Notes: generated from the sequence alone by a model not told the origin. A stretch of 64,000 nt of DNA from Roseicitreum antarcticum (GCF_014681765.1 NZ_CP061498.1:1860001-1924000); one strand, 5' to 3'; shown: positions 9,251 to 19,322, counted from the first letter of the stretch. A program made the numbers and translations.

Positions 9251-10132
9251 ATGAACACGATTACCGCAACCCGACCAACTCAGGCCCGCTGGTTTCAGAA
9301 CCGGGTTCTGCGCCGTTTTCTAAGCAACAAACTGGCCATGTTCGGGCTGGCAATGATCACACTGTTAACGTTGACCTGCGTGATCGGACCCTACCTGCTG
9401 CCGTATGACTCGCTATTCGTCGATTTGCGGGCGCGGTTTTCACCGCCTTTGACTGGCTATCATTATCTAGGCACCGATCCGCTGGGCCGCGATATTGCGG
9501 CACGGTTGTTCATGGCGGGGCGTATCTCACTGCTGGTGGGGCTGTTTGCCATGCTGCTGGCCACATTGCTGGGCACGTTGGTCGGTGTTATCGCGGGCTA
9601 TAGTGGTGGCTGGGTCAATGCGCTGCTGATGCGAACGGTGGATGGCTTTTTGTCCTTTCCCACGATCTTTCTGCTGCTGGCGCTGGCGGTCGCGCTGAAA
9701 CCCAGTCCGATCATGATCACGATCATCATTGCACTGACCGGCTGGATGGAAGTCGCCCGCATTGTCGAGGCCGAGGTGCGATCCCTGAAAGAACGGGAAT
9801 TCGTGCTGGCGGGCCGGATGCTGGGGCTAGGGCAGGCGCATATCATGTTTCGCGAGATTTTGCCCAATGCCATGGGGCCGATCATTGTCGCCGCAACCCT
9901 GACCGTGGCGCGCGCCATTCTGCTGGAGGCGTATATCAGCTTTTTGGGCTACGGCATCCAGCCGCCCCTGCCAAGCTGGGGCAATATGCTGAACGGGGCG
10001 CAGCAATATCTGGCCACCGCGCCATGGCTTGCAATTATTCCCGGCGCGGCTATCACCATTGCCGTAACCAGCTTCAACTTCATCGGCGACGGGCTGCGCG
10101 ATGCGCTCGACGTGCGGAACGACAACCTCTGA
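9251..10132 (+). CDS. ABC importer permease, DppC/OppC type
   Basis: A 293-residue inner-membrane permease of the DppC type. It begins with a short cytoplasmic tail and a first hydrophobic helix (LAMFGLAMITLLTLTCVIG). It then carries the conserved HYLGTDPLGRDIAARL motif and an EAA loop (FVLAGRMLGLGQAHIMFREI). ATG 9251 is chosen over the upstream in-frame start at 9155 because the latter lies inside the preceding permease gene. The gene ends 10 bases before the oxidoreductase at 10143, so importer and oxidase are probably cotranscribed. Confidence 0.92.
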   Translation: MNTITATRPTQARWFQNRVLRRFLSNKLAMFGLAMITLLTLTCVIGPYLLPYDSLFVDLRARFSPPLTGYHYLGTDPLGRDIAARLFMAGRISLLVGLFAMLLATLLGTLVGVIAGYSGGWVNALLMRTVDGFLSFPTIFLLLALAVALKPSPIMITIIIALTGWMEVARIVEAEVRSLKEREFVLAGRMLGLGQAHIMFREILPNAMGPIIVAATLTVARAILLEAYISFLGYGIQPPLPSWGNMLNGAQQYLATAPWLAIIPGAAITIAVTSFNFIGDGLRDALDVRNDNL

Positions 10133-10142
10133 GGGCATTCCC

Positions 10143-11456
10143 ATGACCATTCAACCGCGTCCGGCCGATAAAGCCACACCCTATTGGTGGGAGGCGGCGC
10201 CCGTCGGTGGGGTACCCGGACAACCGCTTGCCCCTCGTGTCGATGTGGCGATTGTAGGTGCCGGCTATGCCGGGCTTTCGGCGGCGCTGACATTGGTGCG
10301 GGCGGGACGCTCGGTCGCGGTCTTCGATGCGATGAACCCCGGAGAGGGGGCATCCTCGCGCAATGGCGGCATTACCTCAGGCAGCATCCGGCCCGGCCTT
10401 GCCGCTCTGACGCGCAAGTTCGGTGAAAAAACGGCGTTCGAGATCGAATCCGAAGGCAAGCGCGCGCGCGAATTCCTCTATGACTTCTTGAAAACCGAAG
10501 AGATCTCATGCGACTTCCAGCTGACCGGCGCGTTCCGCGCCGCGCTTGGCTATCAGCAATATGATGAAATGGCCCGTGCTGCTGAAGGTCTGGCCAAACG
10601 GCTGGGTATCGACGCCTATGCGGTGCCCCATGCCGAACAGCGCGGCTATATCGGTACGGATTTCTATCGCGGCGGCGTGGTGCGCATGGATATCGGCGGG
10701 CTGCACCCGGCCAAGTTCCACGCCGAATTGTTGCGCGTGGCGCTGGCCGCAGGGGTGATGGTGCATTGTCACACGCCCGTCACCGCCATCACCCGCGACG
10801 CTGCGGGGTTTGATGTCACGTCAAGCGCTGGCAAAACCACGGCGCAACAGGTGCTGGTCTGCACCAATGGCTATACCGACGCGGCCGCCCCATATCTGCG
10901 ACGCCGTCTGGTGCCGGTGCGCAGCCGCATCATCGTGACCGAGGAACTTTCGCCCGACCTGATGGCGAAACTGATGCCCCGTCGCATGATGATGGGCGAA
11001 AACCGCCAATTGGGCTTTTACTATCGCCCCACGCCGGACGGCAAACGCATTTTGCTGGGCGGACGCGACAGCAGTTGGGTCGGCGATCCCGCCGCCCCGA
11101 CGCTGCGCCTGCGCGCGGGACTGGCCGAGCTGTTCCCCGAGCTGTCCGATGTCCGTCTGGCCCACAGCTGGTTTGGCAATGTAGCGATGAACCGAGATAT
11201 GCTGCCACGTCTGTTTGAACGCGATGGCGTGGTATACGCCAGCGGCTTCTGCGGCTCGGGCGTGGTCTGGGCCACCTGGGTCGGCAGCCGTGCGGCCCAT
11301 CGTCTGTTGGGCGACACGGTAGAAGGCCGCACCGCATTCGACTTCCGCCCCCCCGCAGCTGTGCCTTTTTACAATGGCACCCCGTGGTTCATGCCCGCGT
11401 TCATCAAGTTCTATGGCTTGCAAGACCGCTTTGCCCTGTGGCGGGCGCAGCGCTGA
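10143..11456 (+). CDS. FAD-dependent amine/amino-acid oxidoreductase (DAO family)
   Basis: A 437-residue flavoenzyme of the D-amino-acid-oxidase superfamily, close in layout to gamma-glutamylputrescine oxidase (PuuB). The dinucleotide fold VDVAIVGAGYAGLSAAL is at residues about 35-52, followed by GEGASSRNGGITSG, and the C-terminal FAD contact is ASGFCGSGVVWATWVG. It would oxidise a C-N bond of an amine or amino acid to an imine or aldehyde. It lies 10 bases behind the importer permease, so it probably acts first on the imported compound. ATG 10143 is preferred; the longer frame overlaps the permease. Confidence 0.88.
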   Translation: MTIQPRPADKATPYWWEAAPVGGVPGQPLAPRVDVAIVGAGYAGLSAALTLVRAGRSVAVFDAMNPGEGASSRNGGITSGSIRPGLAALTRKFGEKTAFEIESEGKRAREFLYDFLKTEEISCDFQLTGAFRAALGYQQYDEMARAAEGLAKRLGIDAYAVPHAEQRGYIGTDFYRGGVVRMDIGGLHPAKFHAELLRVALAAGVMVHCHTPVTAITRDAAGFDVTSSAGKTTAQQVLVCTNGYTDAAAPYLRRRLVPVRSRIIVTEELSPDLMAKLMPRRMMMGENRQLGFYYRPTPDGKRILLGGRDSSWVGDPAAPTLRLRAGLAELFPELSDVRLAHSWFGNVAMNRDMLPRLFERDGVVYASGFCGSGVVWATWVGSRAAHRLLGDTVEGRTAFDFRPPAAVPFYNGTPWFMPAFIKFYGLQDRFALWRAQR

Positions 11457-11727
11457 AGAGGGGCGCAGGGCCTGATGTGGGGCGAACGCGGCGGGGCGAC
11501 TGGCCCCAAAGCAAGCGAGGCGGCTTCCGGCCACCCGCGGCCTCGTCGTCCGGGTGTTGAGAATGTGCCCCGCCGGGCCATATCCTGGAATGCACCTGCA
11601 AAAGGCTTTACTGTTAATCCCATAGTGTATTCAGGTGAACATGCTGCATCAGTCGGGTTAATATCTCAGCGGATTGGAACAGGTAAGCCCGGAACCGGAC
11701 CGTCCCGGAGAAACAGGAGAGTGGCAA

Positions 11728-12675
11728 ATGAGCAATCATGCCGGAGATCAGACAGGGGACCTGACGCAAGACCATAACCCGGCAACAGCGACGCCCGGGG
11801 AACCGCAAGAGAAACTGCGGATCAATGCGTTTGAGGCACAAACCGTGCCGATCACCCCGCAGGGCCGCGCGCTGCTGCATGAACTGACCGTCAGCGTATT
11901 CTGGCCGCACCGCGAAAACGATCTGGAGTTCCTGATCGCCCAGGGACAGGGATATATCGCAGTGGATGAGATTGGCCGCGCCGTCGGTTCTGCCATGCGT
12001 TTCCCGATGGGCAAGGATTTTGCCACGTTGGGGATGATGGTGACACCGCCGCGGTTACAGGCGCAGGGCGGCGGGCGTTGGTTGCTGCAACGTATCATGC
12101 GCGATTGCGATGGGCGCGACCTGCGGCTGAACGCCACGCGGTCCGGCTACCGGCTGTATCTCAGCGTCGGTTTCATCCATGTCGGGACGATCTATCAGCA
12201 TCAGGGCATTGTCGGCACCGTGCCTCAGCCTGACGCTATGCCCGGCGTTGAACTGATGCCGGTCACCCTTGATGATGCCCCGGCAATCGCGCAGATGGAC
12301 GCAGAGGCGTTCGGGGCAGATCGTGGCCCGCTGCTTGGCGCGTTGATAGGCGTTTCAGCCGGGATGATCGCCATGCGCAACGGGCGGCCCTGCGGCTACG
12401 CCCTGCGTCGGCCTTTCGGCAAAGGGTATGTGCTTGGGCCGTTGGTTGCGGAGTCCGAAGAAATGGCAGTGCACATTGCCGCGCCATTAATCGCCCAATG
12501 CCAGGGAAAGTTTCTGCGCGTTGACACTCCGTCTCAGGGGCAGGCGCTGACCGGGTTTCTTAGCGCGGCGGGCATGGCGCGGTTCGATACCGTCACCGAA
12601 ATGCGGATCGGGCCGCATCGCCGCGCCAGCGAAGGTATGGTGACTTTCGGGCTGGCCGCGCATTCGCTGGGCTGA
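11728..12675 (+). CDS. two-domain GNAT N-acetyltransferase
   Basis: A 315-residue protein with an N-terminal GNAT domain whose acetyl-CoA loop reads RLQAQGGGRWLLQRIM. Its C-terminal half (residues about 195-310) includes GYALRRPFGKGYVLGPLV. The same two-part plan and the closely similar GxVLGPxVA stretch occur in the protein at 16168, so the two are paralogues. ATG 11728 has AGGAGA upstream and is preferred to TTG 11674. It may acetylate the substrate or an intermediate of the pathway. The 271 bases before it hold no recognisable gene. Confidence 0.85.
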   Translation: MSNHAGDQTGDLTQDHNPATATPGEPQEKLRINAFEAQTVPITPQGRALLHELTVSVFWPHRENDLEFLIAQGQGYIAVDEIGRAVGSAMRFPMGKDFATLGMMVTPPRLQAQGGGRWLLQRIMRDCDGRDLRLNATRSGYRLYLSVGFIHVGTIYQHQGIVGTVPQPDAMPGVELMPVTLDDAPAIAQMDAEAFGADRGPLLGALIGVSAGMIAMRNGRPCGYALRRPFGKGYVLGPLVAESEEMAVHIAAPLIAQCQGKFLRVDTPSQGQALTGFLSAAGMARFDTVTEMRIGPHRRASEGMVTFGLAAHSLG

Positions 12676-12767
12676 TGCCCGCGCCAAACGACACGCCGCG
12701 CGCAGGGCCGGGATTGCGCACGGCTCCGCCCTGCGGGATCGGCCGCCGACTTTGGGCTTGCGGCGGT

Positions 12768-14057
12768 TTAAGACAGCCAGTCCTTCATCTTGAACCACAT
12801 CCCCGCCAGCGGCAGAAACCACGGCTTGCCGTTCAGCGCGGGCACTGCGGGCCAGTCCAGCCCGTCCAGCGGGTTGGTATCCCTGCGCCCCATCGCCAGA
12901 TCGGCCAGCACCTGGCCCAGAAGGGTGGAAAACTGCGCCCCATGGCCGGAATACCCCATACCATAAATCATACCGTCCGCTGTGCCCGCGCGGGGAAAGC
13001 GGTCACGCGTCATGCCGACCAACCCGCCCCAGCAATAATCAACCTGAACCTCTGCCAGATGCGGGAAAATCCCCGCCATTGCGGCGCGCAGTATCTGGCC
13101 CGACTGTGCGTCCGAGCGTTGATCCGACACGGCGGAAAACCGCGCCCGACCGCCAAAGATCAGCCGGTTATCCGGTGAAAGCCGGAAATAATTCCCGATG
13201 TTGAGCGAATTCACGCAGGTCCGGTTGCCGGGCATGGTCGCTGCAACCTCGGCATCGCTCAATGGCCGCGTGGCGATCAGGAACGACGCCATGGGGATGA
13301 TCCGCTGCCGGAAATACCCCAGCGGCGCCTGTGGCACCTGCGCCGAATAGGCCCCGGTCGCGGCAATCACGGTATCCGCTTGCAACTGTCCGCGCGGGGT
13401 GTCGATGGTCCAGCCGTCGCGTGTACTGGTGCGGCCCGTGACGGGCGCGTTTTCCCAGATCACCGCGCCATGGCGATGGGCGGCATCGGCAAGCCCGGTC
13501 AGGTATTTGCCCATATGCATCATGGCGGATTTTTCAAACAGCGCCGCGCCGTGAAACGCCTCTGACCCGATCTCAGGTGCCAGATCGGCGCGGTCGATCC
13601 AGCGCGTGGCGGCGTCAACCTCTCGCGCGATCAGTTCCTGATTGGCCCTGAGGCCCGCGACATGCGACGGTTTTGACGCCAGCTTCAGCTTGCCCGCACG
13701 GCGAAAATCGCAGGCGATCTGTTCCTCGGCAATCAAGTCCTCAATCGTGTCGATGGAGCGGTCGAACGCGCGGTACAGCGCGCGCGCCCGTTCCGCGCCC
13801 AGATGCGCCTTTGCATCGCCGTAGCCATGCGCAATGCCGTTGTTCAGATGCCCGCCATTGCGGCCTGACGCCCCTGCTCCGACATGCGCCGCCTCCAGCA
13901 CGGCGACGCTGACCCCCTGCCGCGCCAGTTTGCGCGCGGCATTCAGACCGGTAAAGCCCGCACCGATCACCACCACATCAAACCGGCCATCCACCGGGCC
14001 GGACTGCCCGCCGCCAAAAGCAGGCGCGGTATCGTGCCAGTATGATAGGTATTTCAT
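12768..14057 (-). CDS. FAD-dependent oxidoreductase (DAO family), second copy
   Basis: A 429-residue flavoenzyme with FDVVVIGAGFTGLNAARKL at the FAD fold, GAGASGRNGGHLNNG behind it, and a C-terminal GMGYSGHGAQFSTLLGQ segment. It resembles PuuB-like oxidases but is clearly distinct from the one at 10143. It lies on the minus strand, three bases behind the HAD hydrolase gene, with which it forms a two-gene operon. It probably oxidises a related amine or N-alkyl amino acid. Confidence 0.88.
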   Translation of the reverse strand: MKYLSYWHDTAPAFGGGQSGPVDGRFDVVVIGAGFTGLNAARKLARQGVSVAVLEAAHVGAGASGRNGGHLNNGIAHGYGDAKAHLGAERARALYRAFDRSIDTIEDLIAEEQIACDFRRAGKLKLASKPSHVAGLRANQELIAREVDAATRWIDRADLAPEIGSEAFHGAALFEKSAMMHMGKYLTGLADAAHRHGAVIWENAPVTGRTSTRDGWTIDTPRGQLQADTVIAATGAYSAQVPQAPLGYFRQRIIPMASFLIATRPLSDAEVAATMPGNRTCVNSLNIGNYFRLSPDNRLIFGGRARFSAVSDQRSDAQSGQILRAAMAGIFPHLAEVQVDYCWGGLVGMTRDRFPRAGTADGMIYGMGYSGHGAQFSTLLGQVLADLAMGRRDTNPLDGLDWPAVPALNGKPWFLPLAGMWFKMKDWLS

Positions 14058-14060
14058 CGC

Positions 14061-14726
14061 TCAAAGGCCCAACACGGCGGGCAGGCCGGAAACATCCGCA
14101 ACCTCGGTATAACCATAATACGGGTTCGCCGGTTCATGCCCACGGTTGACCCAGACCTTGTTGATGATGCCCAGATCATGCGCGGTCATCAGATCGTAGC
14201 GGAATGACGATGAGACATGCAGAAAGTCCTCTGGCCCGCAGCCCAGCGTATCAAACATATACTCAAACGCGCGCATATGCGGCTTATACGCGCCTGCGCT
14301 TTCGGCGGTCAGCACATGGGCAACCGGCGCGCCCAGCTTGGCGATATTATACGGTATCTGATCATTCATGGAATTGGTCAGCGCAACCAGCGGGAATTCC
14401 TTTGCCACTTTGGCAAGGCCGGCAGGCACATCGGGGTTCGGGCCCCATGTTGGCACGCGGTCATAGATTTCTGCGGCGATCTCAGGCTCAAAGGTCACAC
14501 CGTTGCGTTTGCAGGTGCGCTCCAGCGCATTGTGGACGATCTCGGCGTAAGGTTTCCAGTCGTGCAGCACCTCATCCAGACGGTAGGCGGAAAAATCGCG
14601 GATGAATTTCTCCATCTGCTCGGGTGAAAGCTGCACGCTGTAATGGTCGCGCGCCGCACTCGCCATATCGAAATAGATCATGGTGCCATGGCAATCGAAG
14701 CTGACGAATTTGGGACGGAAGGTCAT
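14061..14726 (-). CDS. HAD-type haloacid dehalogenase-like hydrolase
   Basis: A 221-residue HAD-superfamily hydrolase of the L-2-haloacid dehalogenase (type II) group. The nucleophile is D in SFDCHGTM, with LTNSMND as motif II, AYKPHMRAF as motif III and SSSFRYDLMTAHDLG as motif IV. ATG 14726 has GGAG upstream and is preferred to the in-frame ATG 14759. It is the first gene of a minus-strand pair with the oxidase at 12768 and diverges from the deacylase at 14930. Whether the substrate is halogenated or a phosphate ester cannot be told from the motifs alone. Confidence 0.85.
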   Translation of the reverse strand: MTFRPKFVSFDCHGTMIYFDMASAARDHYSVQLSPEQMEKFIRDFSAYRLDEVLHDWKPYAEIVHNALERTCKRNGVTFEPEIAAEIYDRVPTWGPNPDVPAGLAKVAKEFPLVALTNSMNDQIPYNIAKLGAPVAHVLTAESAGAYKPHMRAFEYMFDTLGCGPEDFLHVSSSFRYDLMTAHDLGIINKVWVNRGHEPANPYYGYTEVADVSGLPAVLGL

Positions 14727-14929
14727 GGGGGTCTCCGGTTCATGATGATGCCCCATCATCGGCGGTTGCCTGCGACAGTGCTTGCTGCGTTCGGCGGATC
14801 AAGCGCAGGAAATTGCGATTGTGCGACGGGCAGCGGCACAGCCTGCCGGAAGGCGCCCAAACACGGTGACATCGATCAGCGCGTATCGGGCAGTTTTGAG
14901 CAGACGAAAACCACAGGGGACCGCACCAT

Positions 14930-16054
14930 ATGACACCACAAAACCTGACCCCTGAGGCGATGCTGGCAAAGTTGGTTGGTTTTGACAGCGTGGTCGGGCG
15001 ACCGAATGCCCCGATTGTGGAGTTTATCCGCGACTGGCTGGCAGGCTGGGGCGTGCACGCGCATGTCCTGCCCGGCCCGGAAGGCGACAGGGCAAACCTG
15101 TTCGCCACCATCGGCCCGGCCGACCGGCCGGGATATGTTTTGTCAGGCCACTTGGACGTGGTGCCTGCCAATGAGCCGGGCTGGCAGGGCGATCCCTTCA
15201 CGCTGCGCGAAGACGCGGGGCGGCTGATCGGACGCGGGGCCTGCGACATGAAGGGCTTTGTCGCCGCCGCACTTTCCATTGTGCCAGATCTTCTGGCGAT
15301 GGACCTGCAGGCACCGATTCATCTGGCCCTGTCCTACGATGAAGAGGCAGGGTGTCGCGGCGTGCCGCACCTGCTGTCGGCGCTGCCGGGGCTGTGCGCG
15401 CCACCTGCGGGCGCGATCATCGGCGAACCCTCTGGCCTGACGCCGGTGCTGGCCCATAAGGGCAAATCCGCCATCCGCCTTGTTGCCACCGGTAAGCCCG
15501 GTCATTCGTCGCGCCCCGATCTGGGGGCGAATGCAATCCACGCGCTGGTCCCCGCGCTGACAGCGGCGGCAGCGCAGGCAAAAGCGTTGCAATCAGGCGC
15601 GCAGGACGCGCGGTTTTTGCCGTCATGGTCCAGCCTACAAATCGGCACGGTTTCAGGCGGTCAGGCGTTGAACATTATCCCCGAAGCCGCCACCGCCCAG
15701 ATTGAGGCGCGCGCGATTGCCGGTGTCGACCCCTTCGACTTGCTGGCCCCCGTGATCGCCGCCGCGAAAGCAGCCGGTGTCGAAACCCGTATTCTGGCAA
15801 GCTATCCTGCGCTGGCGCTTGATCCCGGTCATCCGCTAGCGGACCTGATGGCACAGCTTGCCGGGGAAACCCCTCTTGGCGCGGTCAGCTATGGGACCGA
15901 GGCGGGGCTGTTTCAGGCCGCCGGGATCGCCGCGATCATCTGCGGACCGGGCGACATCGACCGCGCGCACAAGCCCGAGGAATATCTGACCCGCAATGAG
16001 TTGCACGCCACCTGCGCGCTGATGCAGCGGCTGGGGGAAAGCCTGCGCGCATGA
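14930..16054 (+). CDS. M20 family deacylase, acetylornithine deacetylase (ArgE)-like
   Basis: A 374-residue zinc metallopeptidase-type deacylase. Metal ligands are visible in LSGHLDVVPAN, GRGACDMKGF, SYDEEAGCRG (with the catalytic glutamate) and, near the C terminus, DRAHKPEEYL. It would remove an acyl group from an N-acyl amino acid or diamine. The family also includes the DoeB/EutE enzyme of ectoine breakdown, and the class III aminotransferase and semialdehyde dehydrogenase nearby fit that type of scheme. No ectoine hydrolase (DoeA) is present here. Confidence 0.9.
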   Translation: MTPQNLTPEAMLAKLVGFDSVVGRPNAPIVEFIRDWLAGWGVHAHVLPGPEGDRANLFATIGPADRPGYVLSGHLDVVPANEPGWQGDPFTLREDAGRLIGRGACDMKGFVAAALSIVPDLLAMDLQAPIHLALSYDEEAGCRGVPHLLSALPGLCAPPAGAIIGEPSGLTPVLAHKGKSAIRLVATGKPGHSSRPDLGANAIHALVPALTAAAAQAKALQSGAQDARFLPSWSSLQIGTVSGGQALNIIPEAATAQIEARAIAGVDPFDLLAPVIAAAKAAGVETRILASYPALALDPGHPLADLMAQLAGETPLGAVSYGTEAGLFQAAGIAAIICGPGDIDRAHKPEEYLTRNELHATCALMQRLGESLRA

Positions 16055-16167
16055 CAACATTTTCTGCGGCCCGCCCCGGCAGGTGCGGGCGCAAGCTGCC
16101 GCTGAAATGCGCGATCAAGCGAAAGATGCTGCATCGCGCAGGTTAGATTTCGGAAAATACTAAAGAG

Positions 16168-16998
16168 ATGCCCGCGATGACCCAACCTGACCTGACCACC
16201 CTAGAGTTTACGCCCTTTACCGCGCAGCATCTGACCGGCGCGCTGGCGCTGTCGCGCGCGCTGAACTGGCCGCATCGGCTGGAAGACTGGGCGCTGTCGT
16301 TTTCGGTGTCGCAGGGCGTTGTCGCCATGGCAGGCGGGCGCGTTGTCGGGACGGCGCTATGTTCCATGCACGGGCCGGTGGCGACACTGAACATGATCAT
16401 TGTGGATGAGGCCATGCGCGGGCGCGGGCTGGGCCGACAACTGATGCAGCGCATCATTGCCTTGGCCGAAACGCGCGAAATGCGCCTTGTCGCCACGGAT
16501 GACGGAAAGCCGCTGTATCGCAAGCTGGGCTTTGAAGACTGCGGGCAGATCGTGCAGCTTCAGGGCGTGGCAAATGCGGCCACACCAGAACGCCCGGTGC
16601 AGGCCGGTCCGGTCGATCTTGAGCTGTTGGCACAGATGGACACCGCCGCCAGCGGGCTGGAACGCGTGGCGCTTCTGACCCGCATCGCCGCCAGCGGCGT
16701 TACCCTGCGCACCGACGGCGGTTTCGCCTTGCTGCGCGAATTTGGTCGCGGTCATGTTCTGGGGCCCGTCGTCGCGCAGGATGCTGGGGCGGGGCGGGCG
16801 CTGATCGCCGCCGGGGCCACCCAGATGGCGGGTCAGTTCCTCAGGATCGACGTGACCGCAGCGCATGGCCTTGCCCCCTTTGTCGAAACGCTGGGCCTCA
16901 GCCCGGTGGGGGGCGGTACTGCCATGGTGCATTCCCCGCGGGCGCGCGCTGCGTCTGACTATCACACCTACGCCCTTGTCTCGCAGGCTTTGGGCTGA
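16168..16998 (+). CDS. two-domain GNAT N-acetyltransferase, paralogue of 11728
   Basis: A 276-residue protein. The N-terminal GNAT domain has IIVDEAMRGRGLGRQLMQRI for acetyl-CoA binding. The C-terminal half carries GFALLREFGRGHVLGPVVA, matching the protein at 11728. It lies between a deacylase and an aminotransferase on the same strand, 15 bases before the latter. An acetyltransferase and a deacylase in one operon suggest a protect-oxidise-deprotect sequence or removal of a toxic free amine. Confidence 0.87.
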   Translation: MPAMTQPDLTTLEFTPFTAQHLTGALALSRALNWPHRLEDWALSFSVSQGVVAMAGGRVVGTALCSMHGPVATLNMIIVDEAMRGRGLGRQLMQRIIALAETREMRLVATDDGKPLYRKLGFEDCGQIVQLQGVANAATPERPVQAGPVDLELLAQMDTAASGLERVALLTRIAASGVTLRTDGGFALLREFGRGHVLGPVVAQDAGAGRALIAAGATQMAGQFLRIDVTAAHGLAPFVETLGLSPVGGGTAMVHSPRARAASDYHTYALVSQALG

Positions 16999-17013
16999 TC
17001 ATCGGAGTATTCC

Positions 17014-18402
17014 ATGTTGACCCACCCCCCCCTGGCCAATTCACTGGTCGAACTGGACCGGCGGCACCTTGTCCATCCGGTATCATCCTTCCGGGGCCAT
17101 GAGGCGCGCGGCGTCCGCATCCTAACATCCGCCAACGGCGCAACTGTCACCGATGCCGAAGGCCGCCAACTGATCGACGGTTTTGCGGGCCTGTGGTGCG
17201 TGAACGCGGGCTATGGCCATGAAAGCGTGATCGAAGCCGCAACCCGCCAGATGCGCGAATTGCCTTATGCTACGGGCTATTTCGACCTTGGTGCCGAAGC
17301 GCCGATCCGGCTGGCCGCCGCACTGGCCGAACGTGCGCCGGGCGACCTGAACCATGTCTATTTCACGCTTGGCGGGTCGGATGCCGTCGACAGCACGATC
17401 CGCTTTATCCGGTATTACTGGCATGCGCTGGGTCAGCCGGGCCGCGATCAGTTCATCTCGGTCGCATCGGGATATCACGGATCAACCAGCATGGGGGCGG
17501 GGCTGACGGCGCTGCCGCTGTTCCATGACGGGTTCGGCGTGCCGCATAGCTGGCAGCACAAAATCGCCTCGCATGATCTGTACCGCAACCCGCTGGCGTC
17601 AGAACCACAGGCGGTGATCGCAGCATCGGTGGCAGAGCTGCGCGCCAAAATCGCCGAAATCGGTGCCGAACGGGTCGCGGCGTTTTACGTCGAACCCATT
17701 CAGGGCTCGGGCGGCGTATTGGTGCCGCCGCCCGGTTGGATCAAGGCCATGCACGCAGTCTGCCGCGAATTCGGCATCCTGTTCGTCGCGGATGAGGTTA
17801 TCACCGGCTTTGGCCGCACCGGCCCGCTGTTTGCCTGCGAGGATGAGGACATCGTGCCGGACCTGATGACTGTGGCAAAGGGCCTGACCTCAGGCTATCT
17901 GCCGATGGGCGCGGTGCTGATGTCGGACCATGTGTACGAGGTTATTGCCGACGGTGCCGGGGCAAAGGCCGTCGGGCATGGCTTCACCTATTCCGCGCAT
18001 CCGGTCTCAGCCGCTGTCGCGCTTGAGGTGCTGTCGCTGTACGAGGGCGGAATTTTCGACAATGGCCGCGCGATGGGCGAACGCTTGCAGGCCGGGCTGC
18101 GCAGCCTGTCGGATCATCCGCTGGTCGGTGATGTGCGGGGCCGGGGCATGCTGGCTGCCGTGGAACTGGTTACGGACAAGACCGCGAAAACGCCGCTGCC
18201 CGCCGCGCTGAATGCAGCGACCCGGCTGTTTGACCGCGCATGGGAACAGGGGTTGGTGGTGCGGTCGTTTGCGCAAGGCGTGTTGGGGTATGCGCCGCCG
18301 CTGTGCTGCACGGCGGATGAGATTGACGCGATTGTCGCGCGCACCCGCAAAGTACTGGACCTGACGCTGGAAGACCCTGAGATCCGCGCGGTGCTGCGCT
18401 GA
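17014..18402 (+). CDS. class III PLP aminotransferase
   Basis: A 462-residue fold-type I aminotransferase of the omega-amino-acid:pyruvate group. DEVITGFGRTGPLF carries the PLP-contacting aspartate, and the Schiff-base lysine is in TVAKGLTSGYLPMGAV at about residue 289. It would move an amino group from a diamine, beta- or omega-amino acid to pyruvate or another keto acid and yield a semialdehyde. A suitable acceptor for that semialdehyde is the dehydrogenase at 22489. The stop overlaps the next start by one base (TGATG), so translation is probably coupled. Confidence 0.92.
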   Translation: MLTHPPLANSLVELDRRHLVHPVSSFRGHEARGVRILTSANGATVTDAEGRQLIDGFAGLWCVNAGYGHESVIEAATRQMRELPYATGYFDLGAEAPIRLAAALAERAPGDLNHVYFTLGGSDAVDSTIRFIRYYWHALGQPGRDQFISVASGYHGSTSMGAGLTALPLFHDGFGVPHSWQHKIASHDLYRNPLASEPQAVIAASVAELRAKIAEIGAERVAAFYVEPIQGSGGVLVPPPGWIKAMHAVCREFGILFVADEVITGFGRTGPLFACEDEDIVPDLMTVAKGLTSGYLPMGAVLMSDHVYEVIADGAGAKAVGHGFTYSAHPVSAAVALEVLSLYEGGIFDNGRAMGERLQAGLRSLSDHPLVGDVRGRGMLAAVELVTDKTAKTPLPAALNAATRLFDRAWEQGLVVRSFAQGVLGYAPPLCCTADEIDAIVARTRKVLDLTLEDPEIRAVLR

Positions 18403-19310
18403 TGGCGATGTTGTTTCTGTCCACCCCCGCCAGGTTGCCGGTCTGGAAACCGATGTTCGATGACGCGGGCGAAACCCTGATCGCGGGCGAAGCCGCTGTG
18501 ACCGACCCGGCGGAAGTGACCGCCATCGCCTGCTGGACACCGCCTGCGGATATGTCGCGCTATCCGAACCTGCGCGTGGTGCTGTCGGTCGGCGCGGGCG
18601 TGGACCATCTGCCCTCCATGCCGCCCGGCGTGGCACTGGCCCGCACATTGGCACCGGGGATCGAGGCGATGGTGCGCGACTGGGTGGTGATGGCCACGCT
18701 GATGCTACACCGCGATATGCCGCAATATCTGGAGCAGGGCCGCGCAGAGCTGTGGCAGTCGCATCCCGTGCCACTGGCGTCAGGGCGGCGCGTCGGCATC
18801 ATGGGCATGGGACGCATCGGCACCTTGGTCGCGCACAGCCTCTCGGCCCTTGGGTTTCAGATGGCGGGATTGTCACGCGCAGCGCACCCGGCGGATGTCC
18901 AGACCTTCACCCCCGCGTCGATGGATGCGTTTCTTGCGCGCAGCGATCTGCTGATCTGCCTGCTGCCGCTGACGGCGGAAACACGCGGCATCCTTGGCGC
19001 GCGCACCTTCGCGGCGCTGCCGCGCGGCGCGGGGCTGATCCACGCCGGGCGCGGCCCGCATCTGGACCTGCAGGCGATGCGCGCGTCGCTGGACAATGGC
19101 CAGCTTGGCAGCGCGATGCTGGATGTGACCGACCCCGAACCCCTGCCGCGAGATCACTGGCTGTGGCGCGATCCGCGCGTGATCCTGACGCCCCATGTCG
19201 CCGCCCAGACCGACGCGACCGAGGGCGCGCGCCACGCGCTGGCCGTGATGCGTGCACTGCACAGCGGCGCGCCCCTGCCGGGATTGGTGGATCAAGCCAA
19301 AGGCTACTGA
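18402..19310 (+). CDS. D-2-hydroxyacid dehydrogenase, GhrA-like
   Basis: A 302-residue NAD(P)-dependent dehydrogenase. It has the nucleotide fold GRRVGIMGMGRIGTLVAHSL, the catalytic-arginine region LIHAGRGPHLD, the DVTDPEPLP block and the catalytic histidine in LTPHVAAQT. The family reduces glyoxylate or hydroxypyruvate or works on other 2-ketoacids. It is translationally coupled to the aminotransferase and may reduce the keto acid that the aminotransferase makes. Confidence 0.88.
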   Translation: MAMLFLSTPARLPVWKPMFDDAGETLIAGEAAVTDPAEVTAIACWTPPADMSRYPNLRVVLSVGAGVDHLPSMPPGVALARTLAPGIEAMVRDWVVMATLMLHRDMPQYLEQGRAELWQSHPVPLASGRRVGIMGMGRIGTLVAHSLSALGFQMAGLSRAAHPADVQTFTPASMDAFLARSDLLICLLPLTAETRGILGARTFAALPRGAGLIHAGRGPHLDLQAMRASLDNGQLGSAMLDVTDPEPLPRDHWLWRDPRVILTPHVAAQTDATEGARHALAVMRALHSGAPLPGLVDQAKGY

Positions 19311-19322
19311 GCGGGCGCCCCC